Positions 1 through 11,280 of a stretch of DNA of 64,000 bases are shown here, one piece after another. Each line of letters starts with the position of its first letter. Position 1 is the stretch's first letter. The DNA is taken from positions 2,108,001-2,172,000 of the forward strand of contig JAFKAC010000006.1 of NCBI GenBank assembly GCA_025766275.1, read 5' to 3'. The notes beneath the pieces are model-generated. The model had not been told where the DNA came from, ran no database searches, and saw only the letters and a program-made list of their open reading frames with translations. The stretch is from Lactarius indigo. Taxonomy: Eukaryota > Basidiomycota > Agaricomycetes > Russulales > Russulaceae. Position numbers and translations under genes: made by a program.

Positions 1-3000
1 ATTCACAGTTGGCGGGGATCGGACGGGCATGCAAGGTCCGCAGCGCCTCACTTCTTCTACTTCTTCTCGATTTATGCCAGCGCACAGAATTTCCCCGCAA
101 GCCCACAGGCGTCCTCAAGGACCACCTCACAATCGAAGCGGATAACCGTCTGGGCTGTTACCTCCCAATGCCTGAGCCCGAACAACCTCCAGATCCGAAT
201 CTTCCAGCTCCTACAGAGCGGCCAAGGCTCCCAGAAGATGTTGTTGATGCACCGTTGGTTCGGAATCTACAACTTCCTTCGTAAGCGCTTCGCTTGGTCC
301 TTTCATAAGTCTGAGAAACTGAAGAGGGTCGTAGAAATGATGTCAATGTCATATCAGTTGGAGATACTTTGGTACCAGGTATGTTCTTAAGCCCCCACCA
401 TTCCCCCACTACACCATTAATCTCTCACGACCAGGCGGAACGTCTCCGTTCACTCGGTTGGGGCGATTTCCTGAAGGTCGAGATGTCGCGCGATCGTAAG
501 GCGTTAAGCGTCTCTTACTGGATGTAAGCTTCCTTCTTGCCCTATTCTCGATTTTGTTCCCCTATGTTATGCAGTCGCCAGCCTCCTCCCCGTCCGCCTC
601 CTCCTGCCGCGCGCTTTCAGCTACCCCTTCTCGGCGGGACCCTCAAGATCGAGTTGCGGACTACAACTGATCCAATCCGTGGGCCCCGTGCCCGCGTCCT
701 TGCGGAGCTTCAGGACCGTGCTAAGCTTAACGGGCGAAGGCCATCAGACACGGTGGAGGGTACAAGATGGAGCGTCGCTATGGGAACCTGCACCACAGGC
801 ACTAGGCATCGCACTCACAGGGAATGGTGCTATTCTTGCGCCCGAGCAGCTCTTTGTAGTACGTGGGTTTTGATCTCGTCTTTGGAGCTTGTGAGCGATG
901 GCGCCAGCAGGACTGCACAAGACCTTGACTTCGAGCGCTTGATTCGGACAGTGATCGACACGCATACGCGTGCCATCTTCCGCGAGTTTGCGCTGCGGTT
1001 ACAGGGCAATCCGGTATTTTCTCTGCCAGGTGCAGTCAAGGTTGTTGAAGAAGGTACGCATTCTCTCTCTCCTTATCCGCCACGTAATCTATATGCTGAT
1101 AATTTCATAAAAAGTAGCAGGTCTACAAGCCTTACACGTGCACCTATGTGCTGATGAGATTCGTCGTCGTCACCATCGAGCCTCGTACTGGTAAGATCAG
1201 CCTCCGGGACACAGGGGACCTTGGCGCGGCAGGGACGTGGCCCACGCTTCCTAGCCATCTCATGAGAAATTGAACGAAAACCCAACGGTGTTGCTGTTAG
1301 AAGCACTCACAAGGCTACGCATCAAGGTGCGTGACTCTATTCTCCTTTTCACAGACGCTGATTAATGTACCCCTAGACGATTGTTGAGCTGGCAGAGCAG
1401 AAAGCCAATTATCTGGGTCTACTGACGTTCAGGCAACGCAATTTCTCGCGCGACGGTGAGCGCTATAGCAACTTCCTGCTTCGACACTTTACTCACTCCT
1501 GCCCTTGCACCGTTTGCCTCCAGAATTTATCAAATTTGGCGTCACAGTACGCGGACTACTCTACATCCAACTCACACCTTTCCCCACGCACTACCTCGTC
1601 CTTGTTGTCACTGATACCGACTTCCGCTACGCTCTCATTAGCGTCAAGATCGTCCCAGATAGCATGTACCAAAGTCTCGTCATGGAGGACATTGGATGGC
1701 TCGATGTGGAAAGGATATGTGGACGTGGCCGGGAGGCGAGGGCGTTGAAAGTTGCCCGAGAATCAGGTTTTGGCCCTTCTGCCGAGTCATCAAGGTGCGC
1801 AGGATGGTCGAGTTCGGGCACAATGGGAATGTGGCTGACGAAAGCCCAGGTTTAGACTGGAGACTCAGGTCTTGCACGAACTCTACACTTATTGCTGGTA
1901 TGAACTCTGCCTCATTACTACCTTGTTTGGGACTGATCACTCGCTTTGCAGCGCCCGCGTTGCACATACGAAGGTCGAGAAGCAACTCAAGAGGCTTAAC
2001 ATCCCCTACTCCCACGTATACCCCCCATTCCCCATGACCGCTGCAGGTACCTGTCAACGTCAGCGCTCCGCCGCTCCCTGCGGTGTTTGGTTCGCTGCAC
2101 AGCACGCTCTCGCATGCCATCCCGGCCCTAGCTCATCCAATCCTCTGACGTTCTGCATGACTCAGCTGCCCGCGACGCGGCGATGCCAAACATCCGTGTC
2201 GTCCCACTCGCCTGGTGGGCCCCTGGCGCGAATTCAAAAGGGCCCAAGATTGTAACTTGCGTCAAGCTGCGGCACGTGCAGCAGCTCGTCGGCAGGCGTA
2301 TTGCGACAGCATCTACATCGCGCGGGGTGCTACGGCCATCTAGGCGAATCGTGTATGATGCACACGAGGCGGTAGTGTGTTTTCTGTCGGACGAGGTGGA
2401 TGGTTGCATGGACGAGTTCAAGGAAGAATGGGAAAGCGTGTCTAAGATCGTAGTCATTGCGCGTGAGGGTACGTTTCGCCTCAGTGTCGTCGTGCTTGGT
2501 GCGGTGCGCTCACGTAACGTACGAGTATAGTGGTGAATATGGCCAAGGCGAAGCAGTGGGAAGACGTGCGGTTGCTCTCGTTTGACCTGCAGACCGTTGA
2601 GTTCACTTACGCGTCAGGTACGTGATACACCTTCCTATTACCCTACGTGTGCAACCCCATCTTATGAGATTGTTACCCACAGGACTACACGCTCTCCATT
2701 TCTTGTAAAGACCAGCTCCTCACGGGTGGCTCGTACTGCCTTCGATTTGGGCGTCTCCCCGTTACAACGCATGGTAGACACGACGACCGACCGAACCCGC
2801 ACACCGAAGCCTGAGTCCTTCCTGCACGCACTCCTGCGCCAGGGCCGGCTCGCCGACGCCCTGCCTGCGCTCGTATCCATCCTGCGCGACACCGTGCCCG
2901 TGCTTGAGGTACTCACGCGCATCCCCGCACGCGCAATACCGAAGGCCGCAGGGTGGTGGCGCGTGATGTTCAGCCCGGGCTCGGGCGCGACTCTAGGGCC

Positions 3001-3336
3001 GAGGAGGCGTCGCACAGCACGCACTCGACTTTCGCGTGCTCACGGGCTCCCGCGTCGCTCTGCTCGATGCCTCCCAGTCCGTCTTCCGGAACGCGGCGCA
3101 GCCACTGCAGCAAGAAGCCTGCGGTGGGATTCCGTCCGATACCGGGCCTAGCGCGCGCTATTACCGATGCTGTCGCCGCCGGCCGTGGGCGCGGATCGGT
3201 CGCTGGTATTGACATTGGCATCGTGTGCGGCGCGGCGGATGTCGTTGTTGTTGGCGAAGCGTTGTGGAGAGGCATTGCGCGTGAGCAGGGGATGGGTGGG
3301 GACGTCGTTGTCGTCAAGATGGAAGAGGGTGCCTGA
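1..3336 (+). CDS. med14: Mediator complex subunit 14 (Rgr1), 5'-partial, several frameshifts
   Basis: Mediator subunit 14 is the backbone subunit joining head, middle and tail of Mediator in RNA polymerase II transcription. The start lies left of the window. Exon pieces in all three forward frames read as one protein: PTGVLKDHLTIEADNRLG near 100-150, SYQLEILWYQ before the donor at 379, then AERLRSLGWGDFLKVEMSRD, RQPPPRPPPP after the acceptor at 574, LPLLGGTLKIE, and RGLLYIQLTPFPTHYLVLVV near 1550. Further on are MPNIRVVPLAWW, LLSFDLQTVEF and a C-terminal VAGIDIGIVCGAADVVVVGE ending at the TGA at 3334-3336. Introns such as 379-434 and 524-574 have clean GT-AG ends and keep phase. Single-base shifts are needed near 252, 779, 1165, 1240, 1275 and 3020-3120, so no uninterrupted protein can be read. 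The family call comes from remembered fungal Med14 block structure. The N-terminal Pfam MED14 domain is outside the window. Confidence 0.68.
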
Positions 3337-3473
3337 GGCCGGACAGTCGTAGCATCGAGTTGTGTTCTCATCGAGAGTAAATTATCATCTGCAATTACCG
3401 ACTGTACTCTTGTCAAGAACTATGTTGGACAGGATATGATACATCGACGCGGGGTATGCATCCGACTTGTTAA

Positions 3474-4033
3474 CTACTTCTGCTCTGCCTGCTGGAGCTC
3501 GTCGATAGGAACACGGACAAGGCGTTCCCCCCGAGGCAGGAGTGATGGATCGGCGTCAGTCTCCATTCCAGCCCCCTCCGCATATGTAGCCAAACCCCCT
3601 CGCGCCGCCACTACAGCGAAATCGTGTCATCATGGACTCACGACTAACAAGGGGGAAAAAAGGAACATACGAAACAGATTCAAGATGCGGAACATCTGCG
3701 GCCACTGTGCGAGCACTTCGCCAAGCACTGCAATCGGTGCCAGATTGGTTTCATCCGTCAATCAATGCCAACGATCATCAGCGAACGAGGAACGACGAAA
3801 TTATCGGATGATGGGAAAGACCGCGCACCGGCACCAGCGTCGGCCATCGCCTCGCAGTCGTCTCCGAGGCCCTCGAGCCGCTGGAGGAAGAGGGCACTTG
3901 CGCGCTGCAGCGCATCGACGGCCTCGGCCTCCTTTTTCTTCTGGTTCAGCCCAGCTAGGTTCTCGGCACTGGGGGGGTGCTGCTGTGCGCCTGGTGCGAG
4001 GGACGATCGGATAGATACGGTGGAGGGGCGCAT
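3474..4033 (-). CDS. dad2: DASH complex subunit Dad2
   Basis: Dad2 is a small subunit of the ten-protein DASH/Dam1 ring that couples kinetochores to spindle microtubules. Three exons on the minus strand (4033-3829, 3727-3671, 3610-3474) give 132 residues with all phases matching; introns are 3728-3828 and 3611-3670. The start is the ATG at 4033, giving MRPSTVSIRSSLAPG. Next comes a heptad-like helix, LNQKKKEAEAVDALQRASAL, then the diagnostic block GDDCEAMADAGAVLGEVLAQ followed by WPQMFRILNLF, which spans intron 1. The tail ends LPRGERLVRVPIDELQQAEQ. Length and block order fit basidiomycete Dad2 as I know it. The gene is intact and converges on med14, leaving about 137 bp between the two stop codons. 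A different small helical kinetochore subunit is the main alternative. Confidence 0.66.
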
Positions 4034-4604
4034 GTCGCGACGATCGATACCGGTGTCTCTTGCGAGTGTGGGTAAAACTTGCGGGGACCGCGTGGCTGTG
4101 CCCGGGATGCGCCTGCTTCGGTTGGTGTGCCTGGATGTTTCGGTTCCGCCGATTGACGCCACCACCACCGCCCAGTAAACGTAAGTCTCGGCGCCCGCGT
4201 TTGGACGGGTGTACCGTACCGTAGGATGTCTCAGGCTTGCCTTTGTGGACCACAAGGCGCAATGGTTCTCTTCTACCCAGATGGGCAGTGGCCTTGAGCC
4301 TCCTCTCGGCTACAATGTTCAGCCCGCTTTTTGCATCCCTTCCAGACCCTTCGTTGGCTTCTGTTCCGTTCTAAGGACATCACCCGCGGCGGCCCCTTCC
4401 CGCGCCCTGGTCACTGGTTGCTAGCTTATAATCTTCATTATGATCTTCCTTTGCCGTACGTAGCCTACTGGATAGTCACCGGCCGCCCCTACATAGACTG
4501 CTCGAATCAAAAACCCAACAATCCACCGTCTCCCCCTCTCGCGTTGATTGCCTGCTTCGGTTCTCTTACTCGTCCGACCACCATCCACACTGCATCCACA
4601 CTGA
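4034..4604. promoter_or_regulatory. Divergent intergenic region between dad2 and phosphatase-like gene
   Basis: This stretch lies between two divergently oriented genes and must hold both promoters. It is C/T-rich on the plus strand towards 4500-4600, typical of basidiomycete pyrimidine tracts before transcription starts. No clear TATA box or other binding site was recognised. Confidence 0.35.
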
Positions 4605-5492
4605 ATGCCCTCTGTGGCAGCCACACTAAGACAATATCCGTCACATCCAGCCGCTACTATTAAACACACGGTTAATGGCTCAGCTTTACGTCCCATCCTG
4701 AACGCCGATCATACCCCTCACTGTCCTCGCCGTCGACCGTCGTTGCCAGCACATCAGCGTGCACCTATCTCTGGGTCCATTCTTCACCACTACAGCAGCG
4801 AATCCATGCGCACGCCAACGCAAATACGACGCTATTGCGTGACCGCCTTGTCCGGGAGACACCGTGACGGATCATCGCAAATCCCAGTCTTGCAGGGCAC
4901 CTCCACACCTACTACCAGCACCAGCACCCCCCGCCACGCCCTGCCCCGAAAAATCGCGCAAGGCGTCTTCTTCGTCGACCCGACGAGCGGGGACAGGGAC
5001 GCCACGCTGTCCACTCGAACCCTTGTCGATCTGGGGATCACGCATGCCGTAAGTAGCGCGCGGGCTCCGACGACCTACGCCTCTCGAGCGGGATGAAGGC
5101 GCTCTTCGTAGGGTCCCACGACCCGCTCTCCAGAGTCGTCGCCTGGATGCGCGCCGTCCGGCGGCTCGGCGCGTGCATCATCGTCAGCGACGTCGCAGCC
5201 TGCCGCTGGATACCTTGTCGTAGAGCTCAGCCTCACGCCGCGCTCCGCCTGGCTGCGGATCGCCCGTGGAATACCACCCGCGGGCGACTTGGTGTTGGCG
5301 AAGCTGTGTGCGCTGGCGCTGACGCACAGTGCGAAGGATGAAGCTGAAGTGGTGAGCAGGTCAGCTGATAGCGAATTGGATGGGGGTCATGGTGGGTCTG
5401 AAAGAAGTGTTGCGCCACGCTCGTGCCGGGGCCTGCGTGGTGGACCGCGGGGAGAGTCCTGCCTTAAGCATGTGTTTATATCTAGTCTGTAA
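4605..5492 (+). pseudogene. Dual-specificity-phosphatase-like gene lacking the catalytic loop
   Basis: The N-terminal half reads KIAQGVFFVDPTSGDRDATL and STRTLVDLGITHAVS, the usual opening strand and helix of a dual-specificity protein phosphatase. After a one-base shift near 5080 it continues SGMKALFVGSHDPLSRVVAW and MRAVRRLGACIIV. In this family that strand leads straight into the P-loop HCxxGxSR. Here CIIV is followed directly by the region equivalent to SATVAAGYLV, so the Cys and Arg of the active site are absent in every frame. After another shift, GYLVVELSLTPRSAW and LCALALTHSAKDEA restore the family C-terminus, with the stop at 5490-5492. In-frame ATGs lie at 4605 and 4806; the later one gives a more usual length. 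It is either a pseudogene or a consensus-error-damaged gene. Confidence 0.55.
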
Positions 5493-6540
5493 TTATGGAG
5501 TAAGTACTTGTAATTGTAACGTTGAATCATGGCATACAGTAGATATGCAGGGGTGTCAAGCACCTCAAGGAGAGATCACATCACATGATTAATGTCCTTG
5601 AGGCTGTGGCATCGGTCATGTAACCTTTTTAGGCATTTCACGCTAGTCAGTCGGAGATCAATCGCCTCTGTCTAGATGCGCTGTTCGTTGCTATTCGGCC
5701 GGCTCATCTTCTGATCTCGTAAGTTACACAAGCTTTGTAGCGCCCCTTGCGGCATCTCTCAAGGTATTCCAAATTTAACATGCGTTTGCTCTCAACGACC
5801 CTGTCCTTCGCCTCTGACCCTGTGTAGCCCTGCCTCTTCAGTCTTCATAGCACCCGGAGCCTTGTCTCCGGCAGCAGGATACAATTCTCGGCGTGGTTCC
5901 AGGGTCGCCAGGACCGAGCTCGCACCGGTTTAACGCCGGTAGTATTCCCTCGGCCGGAGTAGTTTTGCCTTACTGAATGACATTCATTACCTCCCTTACA
6001 GGACCCGCTCTCTGTGTGTGCGTGCTCTTGACTCTTCGGTGAGCGACCTGGACATCCTATGGGCGGTTTATCCTATCCTTGCAACGTGGCTTGCCTAACG
6101 TTCGGTGGCGATTCGGTGGCGGAGGCGCTAATTGTGCCATCCTCCCCTTGTGATCTTGACACTATCTTACCTATAAGACCGCAATCTCGAGTGCGGCGCT
6201 GCGAACCCTTGTCACCAGTTCATCTCCTGGCACGCCGGAGGGTGACGTTGACGTGTGCGTGAAACGAACGAGATGGACACAGCCTAGTCAACCCCATCAG
6301 GCTGTCGTCATCAAATAAGGACAAGGCGGCGATTCTGAAGGAATGTACCCGTGTATCTATTCCTGGACATCTATGGAAAAACGCCTCCTTCACTTACCCC
6401 GGAGGCGTGTCAGGCACACAACTTGAGCGCTGACACCAGAAGTCGCCCGTGGGACTCCCCGACATTGATGCGATCGTCTATTGGCGCTGGTCTGTCAATC
6501 ATGTGCCGGCACTGCTTTGAATTAACTGACATGTCGACGA
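5493..6540. other. No gene recognised; short hairpin at 6381-6408
   Basis: All frames are broken by stops and no conserved motif was found. A perfect 8-bp stem with a 12-base loop (acgcctcc ... ggaggcgt) lies at 6381-6408. The 3' end of the stretch serves as promoter for the membrane-protein gene that follows. Confidence 0.4.
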
Positions 6541-6542
6541 GC

Positions 6543-6550
6543 CCTATATA
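6543..6550 (+). promoter_or_regulatory. TATA box for membrane-protein gene
   Basis: The sequence ctatatag sits about 55 bp upstream of the ATG at 6602, a usual TATA-to-start distance for short fungal leaders. Confidence 0.45.
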
Positions 6551-6601
6551 GAGTCATTGGGGAGGTATTGCCACTTTTCTCCAACATCAACGACTCCCAA
6601 G

Positions 6602-8496
6602 ATGGTGAACTGGCATGATCCCGTTCTCGTGTTGCGAGACTATCGTGCGGCTTTCTGGTCCTATCGCGCTAGCTCGACTCGTCCTGACAGCTACCCTCTA
6701 GTCGCACTTATCAAGCTGGATCATTCCCTCGCCGGTATCTACATGTGCGTTCACCGTTATTTGAGCAGAAGAATCCACGCTGATCTCGATCCGTCTTTAG
6801 CTGGGAGACTGTTTTCACGGTGGGCTTCGAGCTGGACGTCTTACGAGGCAAACGACCCTATAAATGGACAATTTGGGTGAGTCGTCCGCCTTTGTTTATC
6901 ATCTCCCACCCCCTTGAATAGACGACAGCCATACCTTGGAACACGCTATTTTGGTCTGGCCGCGTTTATAGTATTCTTCGTCGACACGGATGGCGGAAAA
7001 GTAGCCCTGCCAAGTGAGTTTGCATTTTTCTGGGCAAAGGGGTGCACTCATATCCTGTCAAGCCATTGATAGTTGCGAATTATGTGAGAGCTCAGCATCG
7101 TAGTGCCTCCTTACTCCCTACTAATGCGAATATTTCACACACACAGGCATTGCCGTATGTCAGTTGGGCATTCGCTTCTCTTATCATCGTAATCCGCGTG
7201 TAAGTCCTTTTCCAGTACTGCACGGCAACTCAGGATGCTGAGTATACCCCTCTTCAGCATTGCGATATGGAATCGCCAAATTATCATGTCGTCAATTGCG
7301 GTCGCGACATGGTTGGCTGGCCTCGGGCTCAATATACGAAGTACGTTTCGTATCCCCACTCTATGCATGACGTAGTCTCACATCGTCTCGTACTTACTCA
7401 AAGATTTAACGATGGTAAGGGAAGTGTCCCACTGCAAGAGTGACTAACTTAACCCGAGTGTTTGCAAGGTGGACGCATCTTACGACCCAATTTTGCAGAC
7501 ATGCATCACGCTGAATACCCACAGAGGGTTGACCAACTGCCATCGCCATCCTGGTCGTGGATATTGTGCTTCTCATAGTCATGTTGATCGGACTCCTGAG
7601 ACACGCGCATAGAAGTTCGACCGGCATATGGTACTTACTTTATCAACAGGTAGTTTCCGATTGTTTTATTACACCCTTAGATGCTGAGACCATTTACAGT
7701 GCATTATCTGGATAGTCTTGGCGGGGATTGCGGAGATACCACCAGTGGTCTGTCGTTACTTTCATCCGTCATTTTCTTGCATTTTGATCAGCGCTCCCAG
7801 GTATTCTTAATCCTCAATTTCAATGGTGCGTGTTCCTACGTATGGTATAGAACCGACTGACTTATAGCTATTTAAATAGACCCTTGGAATGAAGTACGAC
7901 CCTTTGCTTCTCTCGTTTCATTGTCCGAGGCTGACTACTGTCCTTCCAGATGTTTACTGGAGTAGCAAGTGAGTAATAGAAAGTATCACTACCGACAGAG
8001 CACATTGACTAAATGTCTTCTTACGTCTAACCAACAGTTACCATTCTGTCCTGTGCTCTTTTCTCACCTCGCGTACTTTGCTTACCTTGGTCGCTGCAGG
8101 TCCATCGGCGCAGCTCGCATGTACCGTGCTCTGTCCGAGCGTGGATCTATCACTGAATACTCGTACGCTCAGTGCATCTAGGCTACTTCACCCCCACCCC
8201 CTCACCTCCTTTCCTCTGTTCTTAGGTCGCAACCGCCCCGGAACCCGTCAGGACTACCGTTTTCGACTTTCCAGTCGAGGGACCCTTACAACGTCCGCAG
8301 TCCGATGCACTTCGCGCCCGCCGGCACAATGTCGCGGTCGGAAGGGACGACGACTGAGGCGCCTGTGTTTGTCCCCGCAGACGAGATACAAGTCGAGTTC
8401 GTTCCCGGCGCTTCGGCCGCTAGCCTCGCTGTTCCTCCCAAAACGCAATCAAAAGACGTGGTCGCCTATCAGACGGTTCAACTCCGCCCGGGTTGA
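6602..8496 (+). CDS. Multi-pass membrane protein, Agaricomycete family of unknown function
   Basis: Starting at the ATG at 6602, exon pieces read MVNWHDPVLVLRDYRAAFW, then LIKLDHSLAGIY spliced (donor 6745, acceptor 6800) to WETVFTVGFELDVLRGKRPY. Later blocks are YLGTRYFGLAAFIVFFVD, LPYVSWAFASLIIVIRV, NRQIIMSSIAVATWLAGLGL, AIAILVVDIVLLIVMLIGLL, CIIWIVLAGIAEIPPV and VFLILNFND, ending SIGAARMYRALSE. These give about seven hydrophobic segments in a many-exon layout common to a large family of unknown function in mushrooms. One base shift is needed near 7538 between HRGLTN and AIAILVV. The C-terminus after 8100 is ambiguous: an in-frame stop follows TEYSYAQCI at about 8181, while MHFAPAGTMSRSEGTTTEAP (8305-8496) in another frame resembles the usual cytoplasmic tail. 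Function cannot be given. Confidence 0.58.
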
Positions 8497-9213
8497 TGCC
8501 AAGAGGGAAGGAACTCGCTATTCTCTTTTGTCCCTGGTCACGTGGAGGTGACCCCAGGCTCGGAGATCCAGCTTAGCTTGAGAGGGAACGTTCCGAGTCG
8601 GTCGGACTTGTGGCCTATTGTTTATCGACCCCGTTCCCCTCCCTTCCTTTGTTGTTTTCCCGTGGAATAACTTATTTCGCAGTTGTCGAATTGTAATACT
8701 TTTTGCTGTATTCTGATTTGAAGGGTGCTTGAAGTTTGTAGCGAAGAGGGCGAGACGACTGCGGGTCGGAAGCAGCCTCACCACTATCTCACCATAGATA
8801 ATAGGTTCCGACCTACCCGACTTCTAATCTTGTCTATCATAATCCTACCTAGATCTCTCACGTGCTCTAGCGGACTACTAATAACCTACCTTTGTCTCGT
8901 CTCTACTTAAGCCGGCTATTCGCCACTGGTCGGTCCCCCCCACCGCTGTCAGCTATTGTCCTTCGCCACCGTGACCGCGCGTCTGGACGTTTGTCACTGA
9001 CACCGGCCAGCCGCTCTAGCCGTGCCCATTGATGCCCACTTCTGGCTAGCCATGGGGTCTCCGATTACCACTCCGCAGGTCGCCGATCTGGCGCCGAAGC
9101 CCGAAACACTTCCGCTCAGTCAGAGTGGTAGAGCGACTTCCACATTGTTTCGACCATCGTCGCTTGCCACACCCTGACGTGAACGCTAGGCCGCCACAAC
9201 GTCGTGTCTGGCG
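8497..9213. other. Intergenic, no gene recognised
   Basis: Only short out-of-context open frames occur here and none shows family motifs. The right end carries the promoter of the gene starting at 9370. Confidence 0.4.
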
Positions 9214-9220
9214 TATAAAT
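9214..9220 (+). promoter_or_regulatory. TATA box upstream of orphan gene
   Basis: The sequence tataaat lies about 150 bp before the ATG at 9370, followed by a C/T/A-rich leader ending in an A-rich start context (caacaaaaatga). Confidence 0.4.
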
Positions 9221-9369
9221 ATGGGGCACCCGCTCCCAAGGCTAGGCCCTTCTGTCTCCCGTCTGTGCCCGGACAAACTAAGTCATACTTTCGCCCACTA
9301 CACGCACATAACACCCTTGACATACACATCTCACGCCCCCCAATCACCCGTTCAATAGGAGCAACAAAA

Positions 9370-10006
9370 ATGAGTTTCCCAGCTGAAGCGCCGTCTGTCC
9401 GCCCGCCCTGGGGTCAAACTGGGCGTCTTCGCGGGAGGCGGGCCCTTCCCAGCGGCTCGCCGCAGCCAGGAATCGTCGTCGGCGACCCCGCGCAACTGAG
9501 CTCGCGCGACCCGTCCTACATGCACATCGGCCTTACGCACGTACTGATTCGCACCACTGTCCACCCCTTCACCCGTACCCCAACCGCGACGCCCGGTGCC
9601 GGCATAGAGGGCATAGCGCCGCTGGTGTTCGGGGAACGACAGTCGCTGCGCGAGGTGGTGGAGCTGCTGGTGCGGGTGCGCAGCTGCGCACCCGCACGGG
9701 CGGATCCTGGTCGGCGAGCCGTTCGTCGCGACCGCGTACCTCATGGCGATCGAGGGGCGCGACCTGTACGGGACGTGGAGGCTCGTGACGGGCGAGGCAC
9801 TCGCTCGCGCAGGTGTTCCGCCAGGTGCATGCCGTGCTTGGCCAGTTTGCGCACGATGTCGAGGAGGAGGGAAAGCGGCTCGCGCGCGAAGGAGGAGCTG
9901 ATAGAGCTGCGCCGGCAGAAGCTGCAGCTACAGCAGGCGGAGCAACGCTGTGGCACAGGAGGAAGAGCAGCAGCAGCAGCCACCCCGTAAGCGGGGGAAG
10001 AAGTAG
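9370..10006 (+). CDS. Orphan protein with coiled-coil and basic C-terminus, frameshifted
   Basis: The ATG at 9370 has an A-rich start context. The open part reads MSFPAEAPSVRPPWGQTG and later GIAPLVFGERQSLREVVELL. Reading continues only by changing frame: RILVGEPFVATAYLMAIEGR and DLYGTWRLVTGEALA (from about 9705), then FRQVHAVLGQFAHDVEEEGK, then KEELIELRRQKLQLQQAE, and finally AQEEEQQQQPPRKRGKK with the stop at 10004-10006. The tail is a predicted coiled coil followed by a nuclear-localisation-like basic stretch. At least three one-base shifts are required. I do not recognise the family. Confidence 0.4.
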
Positions 10007-10816
10007 AGTTGTTTGTTGGATTGATGCGAAGAACCCTGGTATTGTCTGTGTTCCTGTTTTCACGTGTATGTATCCCTGTATATTCATGTAATCATGACAA
10101 TTGTCCTCTAAGGTCCATCTGATAAACTCGAACTAGACAGTGGGATGTAAGTGCTGTAGATGCGAACTAATGATCGATGAAACGACGGCCAGGGGTAAGG
10201 GTGCTAAACGCAGCGAGGACACAATCGCAAACGCGTAGGAAATATACAGTAGCGGGAAGCAGCGGAAGTACCCAGAGGCAAAAGTCTTTCGCATGCAGCC
10301 TGTCAATTGAGTTGTGGCCTTGTACCCATGAGGCACTTCAGGACGCACGCGGATGTATAATCCGGGCGGCCCGGCATTCTTCTTAATTGGAGAAGGGGAG
10401 AGAGAAGGCAGTTTCGTCATGTGGGTCCGATTGATTTTTTTTAATATCAATTCGAGAGTTATGTAGCAGGCTCAGACAGACTACAGTCCGTGGATGTGGG
10501 GTCGTTTCGATCACGATGAGACCTTGCAGGCTTGCCTCCGTCGTATTTCACCGATTAGTTGTCCTGTGCCTGCCTGAGTAGTTCAACAGATAGCCATGTA
10601 GTCCTGCCCAAATGGGTTGATCATTTCCACGCTTGTATTCTGCGAGTCGAAAGTTCTATCGAGAAATTGGTTCGCAGATCGTTACGATATTTGTGTATGA
10701 CAAGGATATAAACATTTTGGGAAGGGTTTAAGAAGAAGGCCGCCCGTCTGACTGTCTGCACCTTCAATATTCCAACAAAATCGTGCAGGGCAGGTACACC
10801 GGAGGCAAAAAAAAAA
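10007..10816. other. Intergenic, no gene recognised
   Basis: No coding signal was found. The stretch ends in a 13-base A tract at 10807-10819, exactly where homology with the DUF6535 repeat copies starts. Confidence 0.4.
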
Positions 10817-11280
10817 AAATTATCTGGAGACGATTTGGTGCATCAAATTATCCACAGGAGACCCGTCTCCGGGAATAAGGCAGTGTGTACCCCAAGAGCG
10901 AAGCGGAGCTGGAGTGGCGACCACTAGGGACCCGTTACACCCGTACCCGAGGAAAGTCACCCGGCGTTGTTCATAAACAATCACTATATTTCTGGACGGT
11001 ACAGTATCTACTCGCCGAGAATTGAATCGTGCGGCATTCGATAATTCGCTGGTCGTTACCAAATATAAGGCATTCAGATGAAGGACGTAGCCTACATATA
11101 TATGAATCAAGCAGGAGCATAGCAGGGGGAAAGAGAAGTGATCAGAATCGTACGATGCACGCATCATAGCCTCGTAGTATACCATATCAGTAAGCAAGCT
11201 ATCCTGTCATCACTTACTACTACTGAGCCCATGCGCAATTGGAACAACGTGGGAGGTATCAGTCCGTCATGTAAGCGGGT

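Noticed and set aside
10133..10450. 105-codon minus-strand frame with hydrophobic C-terminus
   Set aside because: No start context, no homologous copy, no family motif, and it ends in low-complexity Ser/Leu text.
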